A stretch of 64,000 nucleotides of DNA from Streptacidiphilus pinicola (GCF_003258295.1 NZ_QKYN01000036.1:28544-92543), one strand, 5' to 3'; counted from the stretch's first letter, positions 25,469-36,008 are shown. Program-made: numbers and translations. The notes: generated by a model not told the origin, from the letters alone.

Positions 25469-27088
25469 ATGACCGATCACGGAGCCGACCTGCTGATCCG
25501 CGCCGGCGCGGTGCACACCCTGGTGCCCGGTCAGGCACCGCAGCGTGCCCTGGCTGTGCGTGGGGACCGAATCGTCGGTGTGTCCGCCCATCCCAAGGGC
25601 CTCGACCACCTGGTGAGCGCGGGTACCCAGGTGCACGACCTGCCCGGCTCGACCGTGCTGCCCGCCTTCGACGACACCCACACCCATCTGATCTTCGCGG
25701 CGCTCGGCGCGCGGGACGTCCCCGTCCACCAGGCCCGCACCATCCCGGAGTTCCTCGAGCTGATCCGGCAGCGAGCCGCCGTCACCCCCGCAGGCGAGTG
25801 GATCCGCACCACCACCAACTGGCAGGAACTCAACCTCGCCGAGCGCCGCATGCCCACCGCGGCCGAACTCGACCAGGCCACCGACCGGCACCCGGTCCTG
25901 GTCAAGCGCGGCGGCCACAACGACGTCGTCAACAGCTACGCACTCCGCCTGGCGGGCATCACCGAGGACACCCCCGTGCCGCCGGGCGGCACCATCGGCC
26001 GCGGCGCCGACGGCAGGCTGAACGGTCGTCTCATCGACAACGCCCTGCACCTGGTGGAGCACCTGGTCCCGGCCCCGGACCGGACCGAGCGCATTGAAGG
26101 ACTGCGCCTGGCGAGCCGTCACTACGCCGCCACGGGCATCGGCACCGTCCGCGACTGCGCGGTCACCCCCGAGGACTACGCGGTGCTCCTGGCCGCCCGC
26201 GAGGCCGGCGCGCTCAGCACCCGCGTCCGCGCGCTGATCTCCGCCCTGGGCTTCACCAGCGCAGGCCAGGTGGAGGACCTGCTCGACGTCATGGAGGAGT
26301 GGCGTGACAGCTCCGATCCCCAGCTCTCCGTGTGGGGTGTGAAGTTCGGTCTCGACGGCGGCCTGGAGGCCGGCGCCACCGAGGAGCCGTACGCCTGCGA
26401 CCACTCCTACTCCGGCATGCTGATCTGGGAGCCGGACGCACTGGTCGAAGCCGTCGAGGCGGTGGTCCGGCGCGGCTGGCGCGTCGGCACGCACGCGTAC
26501 GGCGACCGGGCGGTCCGCACCCTCCTGGACGTCTACGAGCGCGTTCTGGAGCGCAACCCGGGTCTGCCCGCCGGAACGCTGGTCATGGAGCACGGCGGCC
26601 TGGCCGGCCCCGAACAGCGCACCCGCGCCGTCGCCCTGGGCATCCCGGTCACCATCCAGCAGCCGCTGCTGCACGACACCGCCGAGGTCGAGGAGGGCTT
26701 CTGGGGCCCCGAACGCGTCGCCCGCCTCTTCCCCGCCCGCGGATGGATCGACCTCGGGGCCCAGGTCAGTGCCGGCTCCGACTTCCCCGTCGGCCAGTTC
26801 GGCGCCATGCGCTCGGTCTGGGGCATGACGACACGGCAGACCGTCATCGGCGTCAAGGGCCCCGAGCACGCCATCACCTACGACGAGGCCCTCACCCTGC
26901 ACACCGCCAACGCCGCCCGGCTGCTCGGCGAGGAACACCGGCGCGGCACCCTCACCCCCGGCCGCCTCGCCGACCTCACCATCTGGGACCGGGACCCCGC
27001 GCACCTTTCCGCAGACGCCCTGCGCGACCTCATGCCCACGCACACCTTCGTCGGAGGTCGCCTGGTCGCATCCGCCGGCACGAGCTGA
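25469..27088 (+). CDS. Amidohydrolase (YtcJ/TIM-barrel metal-dependent hydrolase)
   Basis: A 539-residue metal-dependent hydrolase of the YtcJ-like group. The metal motif HTHL follows VLPAFDD, and a carboxylated lysine or equivalent lies within VWGVKFGLDGGLEAG. Further ligands appear as GTHAYGDRAV, MEHGGL and the Asp of SAGSDFPVG. The C-terminus has the composite-domain sequence RGTLTPGRLADLTIWDRDP. AGGGAG precedes the ATG. It is divergent from the Lrp-type regulator, suggesting control by an amino-acid-like ligand; the substrate is unknown. Confidence 0.9.
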   Translation: MTDHGADLLIRAGAVHTLVPGQAPQRALAVRGDRIVGVSAHPKGLDHLVSAGTQVHDLPGSTVLPAFDDTHTHLIFAALGARDVPVHQARTIPEFLELIRQRAAVTPAGEWIRTTTNWQELNLAERRMPTAAELDQATDRHPVLVKRGGHNDVVNSYALRLAGITEDTPVPPGGTIGRGADGRLNGRLIDNALHLVEHLVPAPDRTERIEGLRLASRHYAATGIGTVRDCAVTPEDYAVLLAAREAGALSTRVRALISALGFTSAGQVEDLLDVMEEWRDSSDPQLSVWGVKFGLDGGLEAGATEEPYACDHSYSGMLIWEPDALVEAVEAVVRRGWRVGTHAYGDRAVRTLLDVYERVLERNPGLPAGTLVMEHGGLAGPEQRTRAVALGIPVTIQQPLLHDTAEVEEGFWGPERVARLFPARGWIDLGAQVSAGSDFPVGQFGAMRSVWGMTTRQTVIGVKGPEHAITYDEALTLHTANAARLLGEEHRRGTLTPGRLADLTIWDRDPAHLSADALRDLMPTHTFVGGRLVASAGTS

Positions 27089-27110
27089 GCGAAGTCCCGC
27101 CGCGTCCCGC

Positions 27111-27138
27111 GGTCCCGCCTGACGGCCCGGGCGGGACC
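27111..27138. terminator. Hairpin between convergent genes
   Basis: A perfect 9-bp stem (GGTCCCGCC/GGCGGGACC) with a 10-nt loop lies between the amidohydrolase stop and the convergent nitroreductase-like stop. It probably terminates both transcripts. There is no T-tract, as is common in actinomycetes. Confidence 0.6.
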
Positions 27139-27148
27139 CCGGCTTCGG

Positions 27149-27577
27149 CTACGCCCGTCGGAGTTCGAGCACGGGGATCGTCCGGACTCCGGCGGTCTGC
27201 TCGGCGTAGCCGGCGAAGCCCGGGTAGCGCCGTGCCTGTTCGGCAAAGACACGGTCGCGTTCGGCACCGGTCAGCTCGTGGACGGTCACCTGGTACGTCT
27301 CGGTGCCGCGTTCGACGGTGCCGCCACCCGCGGCGGTCAGGTTTCGGTACCAGTCCGGGTGGGTGGGCGCTCCGGACTTGGAGGCGAACACGTAGACGAC
27401 GTCCGGGTCGGTTTCGTGCGCGAGGTACATCATCGGAGTGACGTACTCCCGGCCGCTCTTGCGGCCGTGGTGATGGAGCAGGACCAACGGAGCGCCCTCG
27501 AACGGCCCGCCGACCTTGCCCTGGTTCGCTCGGAACTCCGCGATGGTCTTCGCATTCCAGTCCTGCGGCTCGCTCAT
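27149..27577 (-). CDS. F420-type nitroreductase-family (Ddn-like) oxidoreductase
   Basis: A 142-residue split beta-barrel protein of the deazaflavin-dependent nitroreductase family. Hallmarks are LVLLHHHGRKSGREYVTPM and VFASKSGAPTHPDWYRNL, with the end segment YPGFAGYAEQTAGVRTIPV. The usual cofactor is F420H2 and the substrates are quinones or nitroaromatics. AGGAGAG precedes the ATG by 6 nt. It is monocistronic, with the shared terminator downstream. Confidence 0.9.
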   Translation of the reverse strand: MSEPQDWNAKTIAEFRANQGKVGGPFEGAPLVLLHHHGRKSGREYVTPMMYLAHETDPDVVYVFASKSGAPTHPDWYRNLTAAGGGTVERGTETYQVTVHELTGAERDRVFAEQARRYPGFAGYAEQTAGVRTIPVLELRRA

Positions 27578-27726
27578 GTGTCGCTCTCCTGTCCGGAAGG
27601 TCTGTCGCTGCCAGCATGGTCGCCCGTCGGGTGAGCCGGCATCACCGGATCGAGGTGATTCACTCGGGCGGTCGCCCTGAGCGGCCGGATCTACCATGGA
27701 TGTCGAGGTCTTCTTGAGGAGGCCGC

Positions 27727-29559
<1,833 letters not shown>

Positions 29560-29588
29560 GTCAGCCCGCGGCCGCGCTCACCGGAGTA

Positions 29589-29839
29589 CTAGCCCAGCGG
29601 GGTGAGGGAGCCCAGGTCGTTGGTCATGGTGTGGGCGTCACCGGCCTGTTGGGGGGTGAGATGGGCGAGCTGCTGGTAGTGGATGCCACTGGTGCTCGGC
29701 TGCCAGTTTCCGAGAGCAGCCAGAGGCCCTGCGGTGGCCGGGGGACGGCACCCAGGACGGAGTGGTCGTCGGCGTGGGCGGGGACGGCTGCGACGAGACC
29801 GGTCAGGGTGAGCGCGCCGAGCGCGACGATGTTCTTCAT
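29589..29839 (-). pseudogene. Small secreted protein gene with a frameshift
   Basis: ATG 29839 begins a clear signal peptide, MKNIVALGALTLTGLVAAVP ending AHAD, then DHSVLGAV. In the same frame the rest becomes low-quality sequence. In the neighbouring frame the segment ALGNWQPSTSGIHYQQLAH continues to NDLGSLTPLG and a stop at 29589. The two pieces together would make a secreted protein of about 80 residues, so one frameshift near 29725-29750 is likely. I do not recognise the mature protein. If the frame is real, a 71-residue product would result. Confidence 0.55.
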
Positions 29840-29960
29840 GCCTTCCCAACGACCGCCCTGGCGTCAGGTCACCACGAAGGCCCGCGCTGATCTGTCCCTC
29901 CACCGGCCGCCCGTGGCTCCCTGGGCGGCCGGTGGCACGTCAGTCCGAAGCGGGGGGCTG

Positions 29961-31070
29961 TCAGCAGGTGAGATTGGAGCCTGCGGGCACGCCGAGGATG
30001 GACGTGAAGGACGTGTAGTCGTTGACGCGATCCTGCATCTCGGCGGTGTTGCCGCCGTTGCACTCGATACTGCCGTTGATGCTGCGGATGGTCTCCCCGA
30101 AGCCCGCGCCGTTCACCATGGCGTCGTGGGCGGTCATCGTGCCGGGACCGGTCTGGGTGTTCCAGTACCAGAGACCGGTCTTCCAGGACGTCGCCGCGTC
30201 GGACGCGACCAGGCCGGGGTTGTCCAGCAGGTCGATGCCGAGGGCGTCACCGGCCGCCTTGTAGTTGAAGTTCCAGCTGAGCTGCAGCGGCCCGCGGCCG
30301 TAGTAGGAGTAGGTGCCGGCCGGGCAGCCGTAGGACTCGCTCGCGCAGTAGTTCCCTGACTGGTCGACCTCGTTGATGTAGACGAGCCCGCTGGTCTCGT
30401 GGTCGACGTTGGCCAGGAAGGCCGCGGCCTCCTGCTTCTGCACGGTGGCGCTGCCGGTGGTGGCGAAGCCGGGGTAGGCGCTCAGCGCGGCCACCAGGCC
30501 GCTGTAGGTATAGAAGGAGTTCCGGTTCGGGAACATCTGGTCGAACTGGGCTTCGCTGACCACGAATCCGCCCGAGCCGCCGGTACCGCCCCCACCGGAG
30601 CCCCCGGCACAGGAGTAGGGGGACCAGTACCAGGTGCTGATGGTCGGGTCGTACCCGGGGTTGTCGTGCGTGGCGATGTAGTACTGGCCGTTCGCGGTGT
30701 ACTGCACGATGGCGCCGGTGGCATAGGACTGCCCGGCCACCCAGGCGGGATAGTTGCAACTGCCCGAACCGCCGCCGGTGCCTCCGCCGCCGGAACCGCC
30801 GCAGGCGCCCTGGTCAGCCCAGACGCCGGAGCCGCCGGTGGAGGGCGCCTCGCCCTGGGTCCACCACTTGGCCTGCCAGTTGTCGCCGTTGTAGGAGGCG
30901 GTCATCCCGCCGGTGTAGACCGCGCTGGAGCTCCAGGCCGCGGCGCAGTCCGCCGCCATCGCGGGGCCCGCGGCGCCGAGGACGCTCAGCGGACCGAGCA
31001 CTCCGGCCAGGACGGCGAGCAGCGCCACGATGCGCCTGCCGCGGTGGGGCCTTGAAGAAGTGGATCGCAT
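29961..31070 (-). CDS. Secreted family 19 chitinase with two carbohydrate-binding modules
   Basis: A 369-residue exported chitinase. After a signal peptide (residues 1-35, VALLAVLAGVLGPLSVLG, then AMA/ADC) there are two CBM5/12-type chitin-binding modules (TASYNGDNWQAKWWTQGE and WVAGQSYATGAIVQYTANG) separated by Gly-rich linkers. The GH19 lysozyme-like domain follows, with catalytic Glu in FLANVDHETSG and the conserved YYGRGPLQLSWNFNY. ATG 31070 has GGAG 6 nt upstream. A DasR-type operator lies at 31120, so expression should respond to N-acetylglucosamine. Confidence 0.93.
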   Translation of the reverse strand: MRSTSSRPHRGRRIVALLAVLAGVLGPLSVLGAAGPAMAADCAAAWSSSAVYTGGMTASYNGDNWQAKWWTQGEAPSTGGSGVWADQGACGGSGGGGTGGGSGSCNYPAWVAGQSYATGAIVQYTANGQYYIATHDNPGYDPTISTWYWSPYSCAGGSGGGGTGGSGGFVVSEAQFDQMFPNRNSFYTYSGLVAALSAYPGFATTGSATVQKQEAAAFLANVDHETSGLVYINEVDQSGNYCASESYGCPAGTYSYYGRGPLQLSWNFNYKAAGDALGIDLLDNPGLVASDAATSWKTGLWYWNTQTGPGTMTAHDAMVNGAGFGETIRSINGSIECNGGNTAEMQDRVNDYTSFTSILGVPAGSNLTC

Positions 31071-31119
31071 GTGCCACTCCAGAAGTGGGGGTGAGTGGAG
31101 ACCCCAGCAGCAAAGCGTC

Positions 31120-31135
31120 ATTGGTCCAGACCAGT
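31120..31135. promoter_or_regulatory. DasR-type operator (dre) upstream of the chitinase
   Basis: ATTGGTCCAGACCAGT agrees at 14 of 16 positions with the DasR consensus ASTGGTCTAGACCAST known from Streptomyces chitin genes. It lies 50 nt upstream of the chitinase ATG, a repressing position. Confidence 0.75.
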
Positions 31136-31264
31136 CAAGAGCCTGGGAGCGATTTCTGTCAGGACATGACCAACAGTCGGTGAGGCTCGGTCAGTCCGCG
31201 CTGGCCTCACCGCGGTGACAGCCCCCTGCTGCCGCTGCTCTGCCCGGCCGGTCAGCCGGTGATC

Positions 31265-31270
31265 TAACCT
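31265..31270 (+). promoter_or_regulatory. -10 box TAACCT of a likely leaderless gene
   Basis: TAACCT ends 6 nt before GTG 31277, with no Shine-Dalgarno sequence. Confidence 0.45.
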
Positions 31271-31276
31271 GGTTCG

Positions 31277-31780
31277 GTGACAGAGCAATTGAGCACGGTG
31301 GTGCTGATGTGCGGCCTTCCGGGAGCGGGCAAGACCACCTACGCGATGGAGCTGGTCCAACGCGGTTACGTTCGCCTTTCGATCGACGAGGTGGTCTGGC
31401 AACGACTCGGGCAACGCGACGCCGGCCTCGCCCTGGAGACGGAGGCATTCGACCGGCTCAAGGAAGAGGTACGCCGCGAACAGCGGCAGGAGTTGGTCGA
31501 ACTGATGCTGGCGGGGCGCGACGTGGTCGTGGACTACAGCTTCTGGAGTCGCGCCGCCCGCGATGACTACAAGGCGCTGATCACGAACCACGGCTGCCGC
31601 TGGGAACTGGTCCACCTCAAGGCCGATCGCACGACGCTGGAGCGTCGCCTCGAAGCTCGCAGCAGTGAAGAAGGCGCCAACTCCGTCACGGTGAACAAGG
31701 CGCTCTTCAACCGCTACCTGTCCAGTTTCGAGGAACCGAAGGGAGAGGGCGAGCAGGTCGTCATGCAGTCCTCGACTTGA
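31277..31780 (+). CDS. P-loop AAA-family ATP-binding protein/kinase
   Basis: A 167-residue P-loop NTPase of the small-molecule or tRNA/antibiotic-kinase-like AAA_33 type. The Walker A motif is MCGLPGAGKTTYAMEL, a lid/acceptor region reads RLSIDEVVW, and Walker B-like DVVVDYSFWSRAARDDYK follows. The C-terminal region is charged. Its GTG lies 6 nt after TAACCT, so it is probably leaderless. It is monocistronic with no substrate clue from its neighbours. Confidence 0.85.
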   Translation: MTEQLSTVVLMCGLPGAGKTTYAMELVQRGYVRLSIDEVVWQRLGQRDAGLALETEAFDRLKEEVRREQRQELVELMLAGRDVVVDYSFWSRAARDDYKALITNHGCRWELVHLKADRTTLERRLEARSSEEGANSVTVNKALFNRYLSSFEEPKGEGEQVVMQSST

Positions 31781-31813
31781 GGCCGACGATGCGACCCTTC
31801 TGTGACGCGATTC

Positions 31814-31829
31814 TGAGTACCCGTACTCA
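31814..31829. promoter_or_regulatory. Perfect 16-bp palindrome TGAGTACCCGTACTCA
   Basis: Arms TGAGTAC and GTACTCA flank CC, 35 nt upstream of the GTG of the membrane protein. It fits an operator for a dimeric regulator, whose identity is unknown. Confidence 0.6.
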
Positions 31830-31863
31830 AGCGGCAAGCCGACGTAACCCCCACAATGCGGGC

Positions 31864-32352
31864 GTGAGATGGGCATACGCGGTGGCATCTGCAGCTTTGG
31901 TTGTAGCGGCTCCGGTCGCTGCGTGGGGCTTGCTGGGACGACTGGACGTACAGGGAGTCGCGCCGTCCGGCCTGGACTATTTCGTCAAGCCCTTCGATAT
32001 TCCGCCAGGCATGGAACTCGCCCTGGGGCTGGCCGCACTCGGGGTCGTGCTGGGATGCGGCGCCATGTTGCTTTCGGCCCCGCGCGGGGCTTTCAACTCG
32101 CGCTGGTGGTGGGTCATTCTGCCGCTGGTCGCGGCGGGCACGGTCATCGGCTTCGGGGAGCGCGTCCTGACCGCAGGGGTCATCGGCGCCAACATCGGGG
32201 CCGGCCTGGTGATCCTCCTGGGCGGCCCTGCCGTCGTCGGCCTGGTCCTTGGAGCCGTGGTTCAGGCACTCATGATCAGGAGGAGCGAGGCCGCCGGCGC
32301 AGCGCTCGCTCGTCGTCACTCACCCGGGAACCAGGACATCATCCCGCGATAG
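31864..32352 (+). CDS. Four-helix integral membrane protein of unknown function
   Basis: A 162-residue protein with four predicted membrane helices: WAYAVASAALVVAAPVAAWG, MELALGLAALGVVLGCGAML, WWWVILPLVAAGTVIGFG and a last long one ending in VVQALMI, followed by a charged tail. GTG 31864 is chosen because the palindromic operator and a CACAAT box lie just upstream; the frame is open further back to TTG 31777, but that start would precede the operator. Function unknown. Confidence 0.65.
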   Translation: MRWAYAVASAALVVAAPVAAWGLLGRLDVQGVAPSGLDYFVKPFDIPPGMELALGLAALGVVLGCGAMLLSAPRGAFNSRWWWVILPLVAAGTVIGFGERVLTAGVIGANIGAGLVILLGGPAVVGLVLGAVVQALMIRRSEAAGAALARRHSPGNQDIIPR

Positions 32353-32534
32353 ACCGGCAGGGGTCCCCGGCCTGCCAGCCGGCGGCGACGATCAGTCCCC
32401 GCGCCTCCGCGAGGCATCCGTAGCGGAAGGCGCCCACGCTGAGAAGACCGCGAGGTGTGCGTCCGCCGGAGCCGGGCAGACGCCAGGCGGTCCCATGAGG
32501 ACCGCACGGTATCGAGCAGGCAGGAGGTCGGGAG

Positions 32535-32813
32535 ATGACCTACCGAAGCGAGACGCGCGTCTTCGAGGACGCTCTGCGGGACACCGCGCGGGTGTTGGCC
32601 CCGGCCACTGCGGAGGACCTGCCGATGACGGCGCAGGAGTGCGCGGACGAACACCTCTACGCCGAGCTCCAGGGACGTTGGCGGTCCCAGCAGGTGCAGG
32701 CCATGCCCTACCGCGTGGAGGTGCGGGTCTGGGAGGGCGAGGCGGAAGGGGAGCCGGCGGCGAGTGCTGTCTGGGAGGCCGAGCACGGCGTGATGCATCC
32801 CGGCACGATCTGA
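32535..32813 (+). CDS. Small hypothetical protein
   Basis: A 92-residue acidic soluble protein (YRSETRVFEDALRDTARVL, then MTAQECADEHLYAELQGRW). AGGAGG lies 7 nt before the ATG, giving good translation support. No domain is recognised. It precedes the degenerate WhiB-like sequence, which begins at its stop codon. Confidence 0.65.
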   Translation: MTYRSETRVFEDALRDTARVLAPATAEDLPMTAQECADEHLYAELQGRWRSQQVQAMPYRVEVRVWEGEAEGEPAASAVWEAEHGVMHPGTI

Positions 32814-33091
32814 ACGCGCCTGCGATCCGACGGGCCGCCGAGTGGCGGCGGCGGGTCCGGTCGCGGCTTGTCCGGGCCGGTCGGGGCCGGTCGCGTGGGC
32901 GGAGCCGGGTGGGGATCCGGGAGGACGCCGCGAAGCGCGTCTGCGCCGGCTGCCCGGTTCTGGACGAGTGCCGCACCTACGCGCTGGAGGCCCGAGAGCC
33001 CTACGGGGTGTGGGGCGGCATGAGCGAGGACGAGCGGGCGGCCCTGTTGCGGATGCGGCGGCTCAGGCGCGGGCGGCGCAGGGTCGCCTGA
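32813..33091 (+). pseudogene. Degenerate WhiB-family gene
   Basis: The C-terminal half matches WhiB iron-sulfur regulators: RVCAGCPVLDECRTYALE carries three of the four cluster cysteines (CxxC then x5-C), followed by the hallmark GVWGG and a basic tail ending RRVA. The N-terminal part in this frame (WRRRVRSRLVRAGRGRSRG) has no cysteine and is unlike WhiB. In the +1 frame a Cys precedes WAEPGGDP, and deleting one G near 32920 would join it to EDAAKRVCAGC. It is therefore a frameshifted or decayed gene. A 60-residue product from GTG 32909 remains possible. Confidence 0.55.
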
Positions 33092-33220
33092 CGGTTCGTC
33101 GCCACAGGTCAGAGCGGGAGAAGTCCCGTCGCCCCGGGCGCGGACATGCGCTAGGGTCCGGATCATCCGCTGGATGTCGGGCGCCTGGAGTCCGCAGTGA
33201 CCTGTCGCGTGAGGAGTCGT

Positions 33221-33694
33221 ATGCGCCCGTTCGTGGACAAGGCCGCCCCGGAGGTCTGGGAGGCGGCCCGAGCCTACTCGGCGGCGGTCACCAAGGCGGC
33301 GGCCGAACGGGGGCTCGCGGACTCCGAACGAGAGCTGATCAAGGTCCGGGCCTCGCAGCTGAACGGGTGCGCGTTCTGCCTGGACCTGCACGCCCGGGAG
33401 GCCCGCGAGGTCGGCGTGCCGCAGCAGAAGCTGGACCTGCTGCCGGCGTGGCGCGAGACGGACCTCTACTCCGAGCGGGAGAAGGCCGTCCTGGCGGTCA
33501 CGGAGGCCGCTACGCGCCTGCCGCTGACCGACGAAGCGGAGGCGGACCTGGACGGCGCCCGGCACGTCCTGGGCGACGACGCCTTCGTGGGCGCGGAGTG
33601 GATCGCGATCACGATCAACGCCTTCAACAGGATCTCCATCCTCAGCCGCCACCCCGTCCGCCCTCGCGACGCGCAGGGGAAGCTCCTCCGGTGA
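33221..33694 (+). CDS. Carboxymuconolactone decarboxylase/AhpD-like protein
   Basis: A 157-residue all-helical protein of the CMD/AhpD family, which includes alkylhydroperoxidase partners. The redox motif is CAFCLDLHAREA (CxxC-x3-H), preceded by LIKVRASQLNG. The end reads WIAITINAFNRISI. ATG 33221 has GAGGAG 4 nt upstream. It is monocistronic. A second 157-residue family member lies at 53790 with the same motif, so they are paralogues. Confidence 0.9.
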   Translation: MRPFVDKAAPEVWEAARAYSAAVTKAAAERGLADSERELIKVRASQLNGCAFCLDLHAREAREVGVPQQKLDLLPAWRETDLYSEREKAVLAVTEAATRLPLTDEAEADLDGARHVLGDDAFVGAEWIAITINAFNRISILSRHPVRPRDAQGKLLR

Positions 33695-33776
33695 GCCGCC
33701 CCTGCCGCTGACACCGCCGTTCGCACCCCGGAGCCGCGAGCGGCCCCTGACGCTCACCCAGGCGCGTCAGTCAGGC

Positions 33777-34250
33777 TCACTCCGTCGCTTCGGTGAGCGG
33801 CAGGGAGACCACGACGCGGGTGCCGATCGGGGAGAGGGAGGCGAGCCAGCGGCCGGCCAGGCTCGTCACCAGGTCGAGGCCGCGCCCGCAGGGGGCGTCG
33901 GCGTCCTCGGCGGACAGGCGGGGCATCGAGCGGTCCTGCCAGCGGCCGGCGTCGGCGACCTCGACGGTCAGCTCCGCCCCGGAGTGCCTCAGCAGCAGCG
34001 TGATCTCGGGGCTGCCGCTGTGCAGCACGACGTTGGTGGCCAGTTCTGACACGACCAGTGCCAGCGTGTCGATGCCCTCGGCCGGGACCGCCCAGCGGCG
34101 CGCCGCGGCGCGGGCGAAGCGGCGCAGCGCGGGGACTGCGGACGGGACCGCGCTCATCGCGCAGACGGCGCCCGAGGCCGAGCCGGAGGTCTGCGCGCTC
34201 CGCGGTCGCGGACGGCTGACCACCAGGCCGGGAGCATCGGTGATGACCAT
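33777..34250 (-). CDS. ATP-binding anti-sigma-type regulatory protein (HATPase_c)
   Basis: A 157-residue serine kinase/anti-sigma-like ATPase of the RsbW type, common in streptomycetes. The N box is LVVSELATNVVLHSG and the G box is DADAPCGRGLDLVTSLAGRW, followed by the beta-strand end GTRVVVSLPL. The first 35 residues are Pro/Ser-rich and poorly conserved. AGGAG lies 7 nt before the ATG. A palindrome of GntR type lies 38 nt upstream. No partner sigma or anti-anti-sigma gene is adjacent. Confidence 0.88.
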   Translation of the reverse strand: MVITDAPGLVVSRPRPRSAQTSGSASGAVCAMSAVPSAVPALRRFARAAARRWAVPAEGIDTLALVVSELATNVVLHSGSPEITLLLRHSGAELTVEVADAGRWQDRSMPRLSAEDADAPCGRGLDLVTSLAGRWLASLSPIGTRVVVSLPLTEATE

Positions 34251-34287
34251 GATCCAACTCCTGAGTGGGGCTGGGCCATCGCATCAT

Positions 34288-34301
34288 CTTGTCCAGACAA
34301 G
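34288..34301. promoter_or_regulatory. Candidate GntR-type operator CTTGTCCAGACAAG
   Basis: A palindrome with perfect 6-bp arms around CA, 38 nt upstream of the ATPase start. TTGTCTAGACAA-like sites are typical of HutC-subfamily GntR regulators. Confidence 0.5.
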
Positions 34302-34370
34302 TGCAAGGTCTGCGACAAGCCTGCCCGGCAGCGCCCCACAGCTCCTCCGGAGCTCCCAGCTGCGCAGGAA

Positions 34371-34399
34371 CCTCTCGGGCCGCCATCGGCGACCCGAGA
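34371..34399 (-). terminator. Hairpin after the sialidase-like gene
   Basis: Stem CTCTCGGG/CCCGAGAG with a 13-nt loop, about 45 nt downstream of the sialidase-like stop on the minus strand. It probably ends that transcript. Confidence 0.45.
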
Positions 34400-34443
34400 G
34401 TTCCGCTCCAGGACGGCTGCACGTCACCCCACGGACACCAGTG

Positions 34444-35796
34444 TCAGGGCAGCGACACGCCCACGGTCGCCGCCCAGATGTCGTCCTTCGTCGCGGTCGG
34501 CGCGACCGCGCTCCCCCAGGCCAGGGCGAGACGGCTGGGCGAGAGCGCGGAGAACCCGAAGGTGTCGCCCGGCCACACCCCGCTCGCCCCGAAGCCCTGC
34601 GAGACCCGCACCGGCGCCGAGAGCCAGCCCTGCGCGGTCGAGAAGGTGCGCAGGTACTGCGCGTAGCCGTGCGGGTCGCTGCTGGAGAGCCAGCCGACGT
34701 AGGCGACGCCGGGCGGACCGGCGACGACCTGGATGATGTGCGGCACCTGCAGGGTGTCCGCCGGTGCCTGCACCGGAGCGGACCAGGTGGCGCCGTGGTC
34801 GCGCGAGTAGGACAGCCAGCCGGTGTCGGTGGACTGGCCCTGGGTGTCCCAGGTGGCGTAGAGGGTGCCGTCCGGGCCGAGCGCCTCGGCGCCGTCGATC
34901 CACCACTCGGCGGTGTTCATCGTCCCGGCCGACGCGCCGATCGCGACCGGCGCGGACCAGCTCGCGCCGCCGTCCATGGAGCGCGTCGCATAGAGGGAGG
35001 CGACGGTGAGGGTGTCGGTCGGGACGTTCGTGACCGTGTAGCCCTGGTAGACGACGTCGAGCGAGCCGTCCGACTCGGCGATGATCGGCGCGCTGTCGGC
35101 GCCGCTGTTCGGGTAGCCGGGGCTGATGTGCGACATCGCCGACCAGGTCCGACCGCCGTCGGTGGACTTCTGCAGCACCGCGTTGACGTCGCCGGTGGCG
35201 AACGAGCAGCTGCCGCTCGACGCGCACAGGAACGTCACGGCCGCCGCGCTCGGCCCGTAGTCCCAGGTCAGGTAGAGCGTGCCGTCCGGGCCGACGGTGA
35301 TGAAGTCGCGGTCGCCCCAGTTCGCGGCGTCGGGCGGGGTGATCGCCCCGGCGGTGCGGAAACTCGCGCCGTGGTCGGTGCTGACGTCGATCACCGGGTA
35401 GCTCAGTCCGGAGCGGGAGACCATGAACGCCACGTACACCGTGCCGTCGGGCGCGACGGTGACGGCGGGGTCCCAGCTGCGCTGGCCCTTCTGCCCGACG
35501 CTGCCCGGCAGCGTCAACGGGGTGCCGAAGGCGGCGCCGCCGTTCAGCGAGCCGGAGAAGCCGATGCCCTTGCAGCCCATCCAGGCGTCGTAGACGGCGT
35601 TCGCCGCGGGATCGGCGGCCTGGATGGTCTCGGCGTTCTGGCCCGCGCAGGAGGCCGAGAGGTTCACCGGCGGGCTGACGGTGTAGGAGGAGGTCCGCGG
35701 CGCGCCCTGCGCCGGGCCCGCCGCGAGGGCGAGGGCGGCGAACCCGGCGCAGACGCCGGCGATCAGCGTCCTGAGGGCGGTACGAGGTGCCTGCAC
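34444..35796 (-). CDS. Secreted sialidase/BNR-repeat protein
   Basis: A 450-residue exported six-blade beta-propeller-like protein. GTG 35796 begins a signal peptide ([20 protein letters not shown], then QGA). Four Asp-box (BNR) repeats are visible: [24 protein letters not shown] and SRDHGATW, each on a propeller turn, with [14 protein letters not shown] strands between. AGGAG lies 8 nt before the GTG. Sialidase, exo-glycosidase or simple binding activity cannot be told apart, since the catalytic Arg triad and Tyr are not certain by eye. It is divergent from an acetyltransferase. Confidence 0.82.
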   Translation of the reverse strand: MQAPRTALRTLIAGVCAGFAALALAAGPAQGAPRTSSYTVSPPVNLSASCAGQNAETIQAADPAANAVYDAWMGCKGIGFSGSLNGGAAFGTPLTLPGSVGQKGQRSWDPAVTVAPDGTVYVAFMVSRSGLSYPVIDVSTDHGASFRTAGAITPPDAANWGDRDFITVGPDGTLYLTWDYGPSAAAVTFLCASSGSCSFATGDVNAVLQKSTDGGRTWSAMSHISPGYPNSGADSAPIIAESDGSLDVVYQGYTVTNVPTDTLTVASLYATRSMDGGASWSAPVAIGASAGTMNTAEWWIDGAEALGPDGTLYATWDTQGQSTDTGWLSYSRDHGATWSAPVQAPADTLQVPHIIQVVAGPPGVAYVGWLSSSDPHGYAQYLRTFSTAQGWLSAPVRVSQGFGASGVWPGDTFGFSALSPSRLALAWGSAVAPTATKDDIWAATVGVSLP

Positions 35797-36008
35797 GTGC
35801 TGGTCTCCTTTGGCAGAAGGGGACTTGCGAGGACCGGGACACGTCCGCCGACGGCCCGTGGCACGATCGGCGCGACCATGCCTGGGCCGTGACGGCTTAT
35901 CAGTGCAGCAGACCGCCGCCGCCACGACCAGATCCCCGACAGGCTCCGGCGGTGCCCGCTCGGGCGTGCCCCACCGGCAACGGCCGCCCCCACCCGCATC
36001 CTTGGTCC

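Noticed and set aside
29961..31121. Extended chitinase start at 31121.
   Set aside because: The extra residues precede a complete signal peptide and overlap the DasR-type site; ATG 31070 is the natural start.
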